From the NCBI RefSeq assembly GCF_001428525.1, contig NZ_LMHW01000010.1:885853-949852 (forward strand): a stretch of 64,000 nt of DNA, written 5' to 3'. Position 1 is the first letter of the stretch. Every line of letters begins with the position of its first letter. The notes under the pieces are model-generated. The model saw only the letters and a program-made list of their open reading frames with translations, had not been told where the DNA came from and did no database searches. Source of the stretch: Flavobacterium sp. Root186 (GTDB lineage: Bacteria; Bacteroidota; Bacteroidia; Flavobacteriales; Flavobacteriaceae). The position numbers were made by a program, and so were the translations under genes. Shown in pieces: positions 26,052-34,229 of this stretch.

Positions 26052-27857
26052 TTAGAAGCAGTATGAATTTTCTGCAACTAATTTAGAGGCAATCGTTTCT
26101 CTTAATGCCACAACATTTGGCAGGTTAGTGTATTTTGTAAAACGTTTTAATCCCATTAACATCATACGCTGTTCGTCACCTTCAGAGAAGGAAGCAATTC
26201 CTTCTTTTCCTCTTAAGTTTACAATATCAACCGCTTTGTACAAGTATAATTTTGCCATAGCGATTTGCTCTTTTACTTTATCTTCACCTTCTCTTTTAGC
26301 TAATTTCTCAGTTCTAAGAATAGTACTTTCAGCCATATAGATTTCGATTAAGATATCAGAAGCAGCCATTAATAACTGTTGGTGAGAATCTAAATCCGGA
26401 CCATATTTTTGAACTGCACTTCCGGCAACCATTAAAAATACTTTTTTCAGGTTAGAGATGATCCCTTTTTCTTCAGCAAATAATTCAGAGAAATCAGGCG
26501 TATCAAAAGATGGAATTCCCATTAATTCTTCCTGAACTTTCATTGCAGGTCCTAATAAATCAACGTGACCTTTCATTACTTTTTTGATTAACATACCTAC
26601 AGAAAGCATTCTGTTGATTTCGTTTGTTCCTTCGTAGATTCTGGCGATACGAGCATCTCTCCAGGCACTTTCCATTGGAGTATCTTCAGAGAATCCCATT
26701 CCACCAAAAATCTGAATTCCTTCGTCAGAACAGTTTTGAATATCTTCAGAAACGGCTACTTTCAAGATTGAACATTCGATAGCGTATTCTTCAACACCTT
26801 TCAATTCTGCTTCCTGATGAGAAGTTCCTTCCGCTTCACGAGCAGCGATTCTGTCTTCGATGTCTTTTGCAGCACGGTAAGAAGCACTTTCTCCGGCGTA
26901 GGCACTAGTTGCCATTTCTGCTAATTTAGAGCGGATAGCTCCAAAAGATGAAATTGCAGTATTGAACTGGATTCTTTCATTAGCATATTTTACAGCTCCA
27001 GAAGTAACTCTTCTTTGCGCATCTAAACAAGCGGCAGCCAATTTAATACGACCAACGTTTAAAGCATTCATCGCGATTTTGAAACCGTTTCCTCTTTCAG
27101 ACAACATGTTTTCAACCGGAACTTTTGTTTCGTTAAAGAAAACCTGACGAGTAGAAGAAGCACGGATTCCTAATTTATGCTCTTCTTCATTCATGGAAAT
27201 TCCGTTTGACGGATCATTTTCTACAATGAAACCTGTAATATTTTTATCATCTCCAATTCTAGCAAAAACGATGAAAACGCTGCAGAAACCTGCATTCGAA
27301 ATCCACATTTTTTGGCCTGTGATTAAATAATGAGTTCCGTCTTCAGATAAAACAGCTTTGGTTTTTCCTGAGTTAGCATCAGATCCTGCGCCTGGTTCAG
27401 TCAAGCAATAAGCTCCAAACCATTCTCCAGAAGCTAATTTCGGAACGTATTTTTTCTTTTGTTCTTCTGTACCATAAAGTGTAATTGGCATAGTTCCAAT
27501 TCCTGTATGCGCTCCAAAAGCAGTTGAGAAAGATCCAGTAGCACCAGAAATATAATCGCAAACTAACATGGTAGATACGAATCCCATTCCTAATCCACCA
27601 TATTCTTCAGGAACCGCAACTCCAAGAAGTCCAAGTTCACCAGCTTTACGCATAGATGATTCTGTATAAGCATAATCTTTTTTCTCAAAACGATCTTTAT
27701 GCGCCCATAATTCTTTGTCAACGAACTCTTTTACAGAGTCACGCATCATTAACTGCTCTTCCGAGAAATCTTCTGGTGTAAAGATATCTTCGCACTTTGT
27801 TTCTTTAACTAAAAACTGACCACCACGGGTTACGTTTTTTTCGATTGTATCTGCCAT
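26052..27857 (-). CDS. Acyl-CoA dehydrogenase (long form)
   Basis: 601 residues from the ATG at 27857 (MADTIEKNVTRGGQFLVKET); an upstream in-frame ATG at 27893 would only add an operon-leader-like extension. The dehydrogenase core (about 30-430) shows YCLTEPGAGSD, WISNAGFC, QIFGGMGFSEDTPMESAWRDARI and IYEGTNEINRM. A C-terminal helical extension of about 150 residues makes it longer than short-chain ACADs, like ACAD9/VLCAD-type enzymes. First oxidative step of beta-oxidation; last gene of the MarR-fad operon. Confidence 0.92.
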   Translation of the reverse strand: MADTIEKNVTRGGQFLVKETKCEDIFTPEDFSEEQLMMRDSVKEFVDKELWAHKDRFEKKDYAYTESSMRKAGELGLLGVAVPEEYGGLGMGFVSTMLVCDYISGATGSFSTAFGAHTGIGTMPITLYGTEEQKKKYVPKLASGEWFGAYCLTEPGAGSDANSGKTKAVLSEDGTHYLITGQKMWISNAGFCSVFIVFARIGDDKNITGFIVENDPSNGISMNEEEHKLGIRASSTRQVFFNETKVPVENMLSERGNGFKIAMNALNVGRIKLAAACLDAQRRVTSGAVKYANERIQFNTAISSFGAIRSKLAEMATSAYAGESASYRAAKDIEDRIAAREAEGTSHQEAELKGVEEYAIECSILKVAVSEDIQNCSDEGIQIFGGMGFSEDTPMESAWRDARIARIYEGTNEINRMLSVGMLIKKVMKGHVDLLGPAMKVQEELMGIPSFDTPDFSELFAEEKGIISNLKKVFLMVAGSAVQKYGPDLDSHQQLLMAASDILIEIYMAESTILRTEKLAKREGEDKVKEQIAMAKLYLYKAVDIVNLRGKEGIASFSEGDEQRMMLMGLKRFTKYTNLPNVVALRETIASKLVAENSYCF

Positions 27858-27983
27858 TTTGTTTTTGTTTAGATTTAAAGATGCAAGAGTCAAGAAGAAA
27901 GATTGGTGTCTAACTTGTTGATGAAACCTGTGGTCATCTTTTGAAATTCAATTATTTTGTTTTTTTGCTATATTTTCACAATC

Positions 27984-28085
27984 TTGTCATTCCGACGGAG
28001 GAGGAATCTCCGCAAGTAACTCCGCAACGATTGACAAACTATGCCGATAATTGTCGCGGAGATTCCTCGTTCCTCGGAATGACAA
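27984..28085. repeat. TTGTCATTCCGA inverted-repeat element
   Basis: About 100 bp between acyl-CoA dehydrogenase and thiolase genes. Arms read TTGTCATTCCGACGGAGGAG and, at the other end, the complement of CTCGTTCCTCGGAATGACAA, with GGAGATTCC inside. It belongs to the same family as 43029-43120. Confidence 0.75.
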
Positions 28086-28102
28086 ACTGGGCGAATACTT
28101 TC

Positions 28103-29284
28103 TTATAATACTTCGTAAATCCCAGCGCTTCCTTGTCCAGTCCCCACACACATTGAAACGATTCCGTACTTATTACCTCTGCGTTTCATCTCATCAAATA
28201 ACTGAACAGAAAGTTTAGCACCTGTACATCCCAGAGGGTGACCTAAAGAGATTGCTCCACCGTTTACGTTTACAATTTCCGGGTTAATGTTTAATTCACG
28301 AGTAACTGCTAAAGCTTGTGAAGCAAAAGCCTCGTTTAATTCAATTAGTTCAATATCGTTCAATGTTAAACCAGCTTGTTTTAATGCTTTCGGAATTGCT
28401 TTTACAGGACCGATACCCATAATTCTTGGCTCAACACCAGAAGAAGCAAAGTTTACTAAACGTGCAATTGGCTCAAGGTTTAATTCTTTAACCATGTCCT
28501 CACTCATGATTAAAACGAATGCAGCTCCATCACTCATTTGTGATGAGTTACCTGCTGTAACGCTTCCGTCAGCGGCAAAAACCGGTCTTAAACCTGCTAA
28601 AGCAGCAACTGATGTTCCTGCTCTTGGACCTTCGTCTTGTTTTACAACGTATGATTTAGTTTCTTTTTTTCCATTTTCATTGATGAAAGTCTGCTCGACA
28701 GTAATCGGAACGATTTGTTTGTCGAATTTCCCTTCAGCTTGCGCTTTCAAAGCTTTCATATGAGAGTTGTAAGCAAACTCATCCTGATCTTCTCTTGAGA
28801 TTTTGTATTGGTTTGCCACCGCTTCAGCCGTTAAACCCATTCCCCAATAGTAATCTTCGTGACCTGCAGCAGCAACTTTATAATCCGGAGTTGGTTTGTA
28901 ACCTCCCATCGGAATAAAACTCATACTTTCTGCTCCACCGGCGATAATACAATCTGCCATTCCTGATTGGATTTTAGCAGTCGCCATTCCGATAGTTTCT
29001 AATCCGGATGCGCAATAACGGTTCACAGTAACACCAGGAACATCTTCTACTTTTAATCCCATCAAAGAGATCAAACGTCCAACGTTAAGTCCTTGTTCTG
29101 CTTCCGGCATGGCATTTCCTACTATAACGTCATCGATACGTTTTTTGTCGAAATCAGGCAGTTCATCCATCATAAACTGAATCGTTTCTGCTGCTAATTC
29201 GTCAGGTCTTTTAAATCTAAAAACCCCTTTTGGTGCTTTTCCAACTGCGGTACGGTAAGCTTTTACTATATATGCTGTTTTCAT
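28103..29284 (-). CDS. fadA: Acetyl-CoA C-acyltransferase (3-ketoacyl-CoA thiolase)
   Basis: 393 residues, normal for a thiolase. Motifs: VNRYCASGLETIGMA with the nucleophilic Cys around 90, NGGAISLGHPLGCTGAK with the catalytic His, and CVGTGQGSAGIYEVL with the C-terminal active-site Cys. It cleaves 3-ketoacyl-CoA in the last beta-oxidation step. Operon with the multifunctional FadB-type gene upstream and acyl-CoA dehydrogenase downstream. Confidence 0.94.
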   Translation of the reverse strand: MKTAYIVKAYRTAVGKAPKGVFRFKRPDELAAETIQFMMDELPDFDKKRIDDVIVGNAMPEAEQGLNVGRLISLMGLKVEDVPGVTVNRYCASGLETIGMATAKIQSGMADCIIAGGAESMSFIPMGGYKPTPDYKVAAAGHEDYYWGMGLTAEAVANQYKISREDQDEFAYNSHMKALKAQAEGKFDKQIVPITVEQTFINENGKKETKSYVVKQDEGPRAGTSVAALAGLRPVFAADGSVTAGNSSQMSDGAAFVLIMSEDMVKELNLEPIARLVNFASSGVEPRIMGIGPVKAIPKALKQAGLTLNDIELIELNEAFASQALAVTRELNINPEIVNVNGGAISLGHPLGCTGAKLSVQLFDEMKRRGNKYGIVSMCVGTGQGSAGIYEVL

Positions 29285-29306
29285 AAATGATTGTATTAAG
29301 ATTGGA

Positions 29307-29720
29307 GAATTAAGTATTAAGATTTTCCAATTGTTTTGTTGATTTTATCTTTTAATGATCTTTGAAATGAAAAATTCATATTTGAAACCTCTACTAGTTG
29401 ATTAATAGTGGGTTGAATTAGATCTTCACTTACAAGTTTAAGCCTTTTAGCAAGTATTAATTGAGTTATCAATTCAAAAGTTGAACCATTTGCAATTCCT
29501 AGAAAATGCATAAATTCTTTATCTGAATTTCTCCCAGAACCTTCAGCAATATTTGAAGGAATTGAAACTGCACATTTTTTTATTTGATGAATTAAATTGA
29601 ATTTTTCGTCATTTGGTAACAATGAAGAAATCTCATAAACATGAACCGCAATATCCATTGCTTTCTGCCAAATCTTTAATTTTTCAAACTGATGCATTCT
29701 TAATACTTAATACTTAATTC
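29307..29720. mobile_element. 414-bp cassette with 15-bp perfect inverted ends carrying a four-helix-bundle gene
   Basis: GAATTAAGTATTAAG at 29307-29321 and its exact complement CTTAATACTTAATTC at 29706-29720 flank the 126-residue ORF; the right end adds one more CTTAATA unit. The left arm overlaps the ORF's stop codon. The cassette separates fadB-like and fadA genes that are otherwise tightly linked. Inverted ends plus one gene suggest a small mobile unit, but no transposase is encoded, so its mobility is inferred. Confidence 0.55.
29317..29697 (-). CDS. Four-helix-bundle protein (S23/23S rRNA intervening-sequence family)
   Basis: 126 residues, the family's usual size. The signature SIPSNIAEGSGRNSDKEFMHFL followed by ANGSTFELITQLILAKRL (shown in parts) is clear. 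Relatives are encoded inside 23S rRNA intervening sequences, as accessory Avd proteins of diversity-generating retroelements, and as solitary genes. Here it is alone inside a fatty-acid operon, flanked by inverted repeats; no reverse transcriptase or rRNA is near. Function unknown; nucleic-acid binding is plausible. Confidence 0.88.
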   Translation of the reverse strand: MHQFEKLKIWQKAMDIAVHVYEISSLLPNDEKFNLIHQIKKCAVSIPSNIAEGSGRNSDKEFMHFLGIANGSTFELITQLILAKRLKLVSEDLIQPTINQLVEVSNMNFSFQRSLKDKINKTIGKS

Positions 29721-29733
29721 TTATTACTTGATA

Positions 29734-32124
29734 CTAATTTCTCAAAGGTTTTCCTTTAGTTAACATATATTGAATACGCTCCAGAGTTTTTCTTTCTGTA
29801 CATAAACTCAAGAAAGCTTCACGTTCGATATCTAATAAATATTGTTCAGATACTAAAGTAGCTTCAGATAAATCACCACCGGCCATTACATAAGCCAATT
29901 TGTTAGCGATTTTTTTATCGTGTTCCGAAATGTATTTTCCAGCTTCCATTTGGTCAGTTCCAACTAAGAACATTCCAAGAGCTTGTTTACCTAAAACCTT
30001 AACATCAGTTCTTCTGATAGGTTGAGTATAACCCGCTTCTGCCATTAACAAAGCATGTTTTTTAGCTTCGGCAATCTGACGATCTTTGTTTACTACGATA
30101 ATATCTTTTCCATGTTGAAGAAGTCCGGTATCAAAAGCTTCATAACCAGAAGTCGATACTTTTGCCATAGCGATTGTTAAGAAATACTCTTGAAGAACGT
30201 TCAATTCCACATCGTTTTTACGGAATAAATCAGACGCTCTTAAAGCCATTTCTTTAGATCCACCACCACCAGGAAGTACACCAACACCAAATTCAACCAA
30301 TCCCATGTACGTTTCTGCAGCAGCAACCACTTTGTCAGCATGTAAGCTCATTTCGCATCCACCGCCAAAAGTCATTCCGTGAGGCGCAACTACAACTGGA
30401 ATAGAAGAGTAACGAACGCGCATCATTGTGTCCTGGAACAATTTGATTGCCATGTTCAATTCGTCGTATTCCTGCTCAACCGCCATCATGAAAATCATTC
30501 CGATATTAGCTCCAACAGAGAAATTCGCTGCCTGGTTACCAATAACCAAACCTTGATATTCTTTTTCAGATAAGTCGATTGCTTTATTGATAGCCTGAAG
30601 TACGTCGCCACCAATAGTATTCATTTTAGATTGGAATTCTAAGTTCAAAATTCCGTCTCCTAAATCTTGGATAATTGCACCGCTATTGCTCCAAACTTTT
30701 TTGCTTTCGCGAATGTTGTTCAGAATAATAAATGAATCTTGTCCTGGAACTTTTACCTGAGATTTTGTTGGAATGTTATAGAAATAAGTTGCTCCTTCTT
30801 TTACAGAATAGAAACTTTCGCTTCCGGAAGCCAACATTTCAGTAACCCATGCAGCTGGCTCTAAACCTTCAGCTTTCATGATTTCGATTCCGTTGGCAAC
30901 ACCAATGGCATCCCAAATTTCGAATGGACCATTTTCCCATCCAAAACCGGCTTTCATCGCATCATCAATTTTGTATAATTCGTCTGAGATTTCAGGAATT
31001 CTGTTTGATACATAAGCAAACATTCCGGCGAAACTCTTACGGTAGAATTCTCCCGCTTTGTCTGTTCCTTTTACTAAAACTTTAAAACGATTGATTGGTT
31101 TATCGATAGTTTTTGTTAGTTCAAGTGTAGCAAAATTTGCTTTTTTAGCAGCGCGGTATTCTAATGTATCTAAGTCTAAAGACAAAATATCTTTATCTAC
31201 TTTTTTATAAAAACCTTGACCGGTTTTGCTTCCGAACCATTTATTTTCCATCATTTTATTGACGAAATCAGGAAGTTTAAACAATTCGTGTTGTTCGTCG
31301 TTCGGACAGTTTTCATAAATACCGTTGGCAACGTGTACCAAAGTATCCAAACCTACAACGTCCACTGTACGGAAAGTAGCCGATTTTGGACGACCAATTA
31401 CCGGTCCAGTCAATTTATCCACTTCTTCAATCGTTAATCCCATTTCTTTAACCAAATGGAACAAACTCTGAATACCGTAAATACCAATTCTGTTTCCAAT
31501 AAATGCCGGAGTATCTTTAGCAACAACCGAAGTTTTTCCTAAGAATTTAGAACCGTATTCGTTTAAGAAATCCAACACTTCAGTAGAAGTTTTTGGACCA
31601 GGAATAATTTCAAATAATTTTAAGTAACGCGCAGGGTTAAAAAAGTGAGTTCCGCAGAAGTGTTGTTGAAAATCTTCACTTCTTCCTTCGCTCATAAAAT
31701 GAATTGGAATACCAGAAGTGTTTGAGGTAACCAAAGTTCCCGGTGTGCGGAATTTCTCAATTTGCTCGAAAACCAATTTTTTGATGTCTAAACGCTCTAC
31801 TACAACCTCGATAATCCAATCAACATTGGCAATTTTTGCCATATCATCAGTCGTATTTCCAGTCGTAATTCTGCTTGCGAATTTTTGACTGTAAATAGGA
31901 GACGGTTTTGATTTTAATGAATTCGCCAAATGTTCGTTTACCACACGGTTGCGAACGGCTTTACTTTCAAGTGTTAATCCTTTTTTAGCTTCAGCTTCAG
32001 TCAGTTCGCGAGGTACGATATCAAGAAGTAAGACTTCGACACCAATGTTAGCAAAATGACAAGCTATACCTGAACCCATAATTCCGGATCCAATTACAGC
32101 AACTTTTTTAATTGTGCGTTTCAT
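29734..32124 (-). CDS. fadB: 3-hydroxyacyl-CoA dehydrogenase / enoyl-CoA hydratase fusion
   Basis: 796 residues. Residues about 5-290 are the NAD-binding hydroxyacyl-CoA dehydrogenase (VAVIGSGIMGSGIACHFA; VVERLDIKKLVFEQ), followed by its C-terminal domains (about 190-440). The C-terminal half (about 480-700) is a crotonase fold with GGGCEMSLHAD and GVGVLPGGGGSKEM. This is the reverse domain order to E. coli FadB, as is typical of Bacteroidota. It hydrates enoyl-CoA and oxidises the 3-hydroxy product. Follows marR by 51 bases. Confidence 0.92.
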   Translation of the reverse strand: MKRTIKKVAVIGSGIMGSGIACHFANIGVEVLLLDIVPRELTEAEAKKGLTLESKAVRNRVVNEHLANSLKSKPSPIYSQKFASRITTGNTTDDMAKIANVDWIIEVVVERLDIKKLVFEQIEKFRTPGTLVTSNTSGIPIHFMSEGRSEDFQQHFCGTHFFNPARYLKLFEIIPGPKTSTEVLDFLNEYGSKFLGKTSVVAKDTPAFIGNRIGIYGIQSLFHLVKEMGLTIEEVDKLTGPVIGRPKSATFRTVDVVGLDTLVHVANGIYENCPNDEQHELFKLPDFVNKMMENKWFGSKTGQGFYKKVDKDILSLDLDTLEYRAAKKANFATLELTKTIDKPINRFKVLVKGTDKAGEFYRKSFAGMFAYVSNRIPEISDELYKIDDAMKAGFGWENGPFEIWDAIGVANGIEIMKAEGLEPAAWVTEMLASGSESFYSVKEGATYFYNIPTKSQVKVPGQDSFIILNNIRESKKVWSNSGAIIQDLGDGILNLEFQSKMNTIGGDVLQAINKAIDLSEKEYQGLVIGNQAANFSVGANIGMIFMMAVEQEYDELNMAIKLFQDTMMRVRYSSIPVVVAPHGMTFGGGCEMSLHADKVVAAAETYMGLVEFGVGVLPGGGGSKEMALRASDLFRKNDVELNVLQEYFLTIAMAKVSTSGYEAFDTGLLQHGKDIIVVNKDRQIAEAKKHALLMAEAGYTQPIRRTDVKVLGKQALGMFLVGTDQMEAGKYISEHDKKIANKLAYVMAGGDLSEATLVSEQYLLDIEREAFLSLCTERKTLERIQYMLTKGKPLRN

Positions 32125-32175
32125 ATTTGTAAAATTTGTTTTTTGGGTAGAATTTGAATTATCTCTTAAAAAAGA

Positions 32176-32652
32176 TTATTCATTTTCTGTTTGCTTCGCC
32201 AGTTCGCTGGCGCTCGTGTGATTGAAAATGTTTTTGTCCTGAATTAATTCGTTTATGATTTCAGAAACTTCGATAAAATGTTTCAGTTTTTCATCTGAGA
32301 CATGTTTTCTAACGGTTTCATTAAATTTCAGAACTGTATTTTTAGATAAATCTCTTTTTTCTTTTCCAAAATCGGTCAGGTAGATTAAGACACCTCTGCC
32401 GTCACTTGGGTTTTTTTTGCGAACAATTAAACCTTTTTCTTCCATGGATTTTAATGTTCTCGTTAAGCTGGTTGCTTCCATACCCATTCTCGGGCCTAAA
32501 GCGGTTGATGGAGTTCCTTCTTCCTTATCCATACTTAAAAGAGCAAATCCTGTTGCCATGGTAGCATCGTACTTCGCAGCCTCTTCATTATACATTCTTG
32601 AAACAGCCTGCCATGTAGCTCTCAAAATATAATCTATTGTTTTGTCTTTCAT
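32176..32652 (-). CDS. MarR-family regulator of the beta-oxidation operon
   Basis: 158 residues with a MarR winged-helix domain (about 30-120: MGMEATSLTRTLKSMEEKGLIVRKKNPSDGRGVLIYLT in parts, including the wing DxRxxxIxLT). It heads the fad operon and lies 27 bases from a 36-bp palindrome overlapping its own promoter. It is therefore most likely an acyl-CoA- or fatty-acid-responsive autorepressor of the operon (inference). Confidence 0.88.
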   Translation of the reverse strand: MKDKTIDYILRATWQAVSRMYNEEAAKYDATMATGFALLSMDKEEGTPSTALGPRMGMEATSLTRTLKSMEEKGLIVRKKNPSDGRGVLIYLTDFGKEKRDLSKNTVLKFNETVRKHVSDEKLKHFIEVSEIINELIQDKNIFNHTSASELAKQTENE

Positions 32653-32670
32653 AGGTAACTATATCGATTT

Positions 32671-32714
32671 CAAATATAATTAAAAAATACTATGCATGCA
32701 TATAATTTTTTAAT
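32671..32714 (-). promoter_or_regulatory. Promoter and MarR-type operator of the fad operon
   Basis: On the minus strand TATATTTG (32671-32678) matches TAnnTTTG. The adjoining 32679-32714 is a near-perfect 36-bp palindrome centred on TATGCATGCATA with outer arms ATTAAAAAAT / AATTTTTTAAT, covering the -33 region. This geometry fits repression by the MarR product. Confidence 0.65.
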
Positions 32715-32873
32715 AATTTTTTGGTTAGTTAAAAAATTCCACTGATTTAGAGTGGTTTGGTGGTTTATTTAGAGTGAAATATACTATTCTTTTTTTGGAT
32801 TTTAACATTTTTCATGCTCTCAAAATCATTTTTTGGTTTTTAAATCGCTTTTAATTCTGTATTCTTTAAAAAA

Positions 32874-33911
32874 TTATGCGTTTAATTCAATTGTATTTTC
32901 AGGTTCATATCTGGAAATTGCCCTTTTCAGAATCTTTTTCATGCGGTTTCGCAGATTTTCGGGTCTCAAAATTTCGATAGAATCTCCAAAACCTAATAAA
33001 AGCCGTTCCATTTCATAATTAGGAGAAATAAACAAATGCACGATAATACTTTGGTCTTCATTTTCTTTAATTAACCGCTGCGATGGATGTAGTGGTTTTG
33101 TAGTAACATAAGGCGCATTTGCAGCATCAATCCAAAGTTCGATGCGTCGGGGCTGTAAACCTGAATTGACTGTTACACCTATTATATCCTTATAATAAGA
33201 CTCAGCATTAAAATCTTCTTCTAAATAAGGGAGATTAAAATCGTAATCAATTGAAATGATTCTGTCGAGTGCCAAATTGGTAATAGGCTGCCCGCCTTTT
33301 TTCTTTCCCACAAGAAACCAGCGGTTATTAAACTCCTTTAATATAAAGGGATGAAAATGAAACTTGGTTTCTTCTTTCGACTTAAAAGATTTATAAGTAA
33401 TTATAAGTGCCATTTTTTTTATAATAGCCTGATAAACTTCATCTAAATAATGTAAACCTTTTAGATTCTCATTTTTATCTAAATAGATTACAGGTTTTGT
33501 ATGTGACTTTTCGGCATAGATTTTATCTTCCAGACGCTGCAAAATATCCGATACATCATTAAAAAGAGAAAAATCTTTAAATTGTTTTAACATCGAAACG
33601 GTTTCTGTCAAAACATTCATATCCGTTTCCGTCAGCGGAATATCGGTTATGGTAAAATCTTCGTCTTCATATTTGTAATACTTTTTATCGTAAACAACAA
33701 TTGGAGCATTGTAACCCAACTTTTCACTTCGCATTAACTGAATGTCCATTTGAATGGTTCGCTTGCTTATGGGGTTTTCCCGGCCTTCATATTCAAATAA
33801 AGCTTCAGAGCAACATTCGATTAAATCTTCTAAAGTCCATTGCCGGTATTTATTCTGCAGACATTTGTCGATGGTTTTGTACCGAATTAAGGCATTTTTG
33901 TTTTGTGACAT
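32874..33911 (-). CDS. HTH-WYL-domain transcriptional regulator
   Basis: 345 residues: N-terminal DeoR-like HTH (about 1-75), a middle helical linker, a WYL domain (about 160-225, with ITYKSFKSKEETKFHFHPFILKEFNNRWFLVG in parts) and the C-terminal WCX extension (GFGDSIEILRPENLRNRM). WYL proteins sense nucleic acids or nucleotides and often control DNA-damage, defence or RNA-repair loci. Divergent from the T9SS pair. A degenerate copy of the RNA-repair operator lies in the divergent spacer (34118-34136), so it is a candidate regulator of the island starting 6.7 kb away (inference). Confidence 0.85.
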   Translation of the reverse strand: MSQNKNALIRYKTIDKCLQNKYRQWTLEDLIECCSEALFEYEGRENPISKRTIQMDIQLMRSEKLGYNAPIVVYDKKYYKYEDEDFTITDIPLTETDMNVLTETVSMLKQFKDFSLFNDVSDILQRLEDKIYAEKSHTKPVIYLDKNENLKGLHYLDEVYQAIIKKMALIITYKSFKSKEETKFHFHPFILKEFNNRWFLVGKKKGGQPITNLALDRIISIDYDFNLPYLEEDFNAESYYKDIIGVTVNSGLQPRRIELWIDAANAPYVTTKPLHPSQRLIKENEDQSIIVHLFISPNYEMERLLLGFGDSIEILRPENLRNRMKKILKRAISRYEPENTIELNA

Positions 33912-34229
33912 AATTATATGGTTTTGGTCGCAAAAGCGCTAAATTTTGTGTCACGCAGATTTAACAGATTTCAGCAGACTTTTTAATCATTTTAATTCTT
34001 TAATCTGTGGCATTAAATAAAACTTAGTGGCTTTGCGAGATTCAAATTTTAGAATTTCAAGAACTATTACTTATTTTTTAGATTCATTGAATGATAAAAA
34101 TACTGATTTTATTAAAATGCGCAACAGCTTTGCGTAGTAGTTTTGAAACTTATTTAAAATGAGTATTTATACTATTTTTTTGTTAAATAAAATCGTCTAC
34201 TTTTACCGCACAAATTTTAACAATACCAC
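33912..34229. promoter_or_regulatory. Divergent spacer with repeat tract and degenerate palindrome
   Basis: 33948-34050 is a 'cacgcagatttaacagatt...aatctgtggcat...cttagtggctttgcgagatt' repeat tract. 34118-34136 reads TGCGCAACAGCTTTGCGTA, one mismatch from the TGCGCAA-N5-TTGCGCA core found before rsr, the Y array and rtcB. It is followed by GTAGTTTTGAAAC, close to GTAGTTCTGAAAT after the rsr copy. No TTTG box follows, so promoter activity is doubtful. Confidence 0.5.

Noticed and set aside
28287..28763. 158-codon plus-strand ORF opposite the thiolase gene
   Set aside because: Antisense shadow of fadA; the minus frame has complete thiolase motifs.
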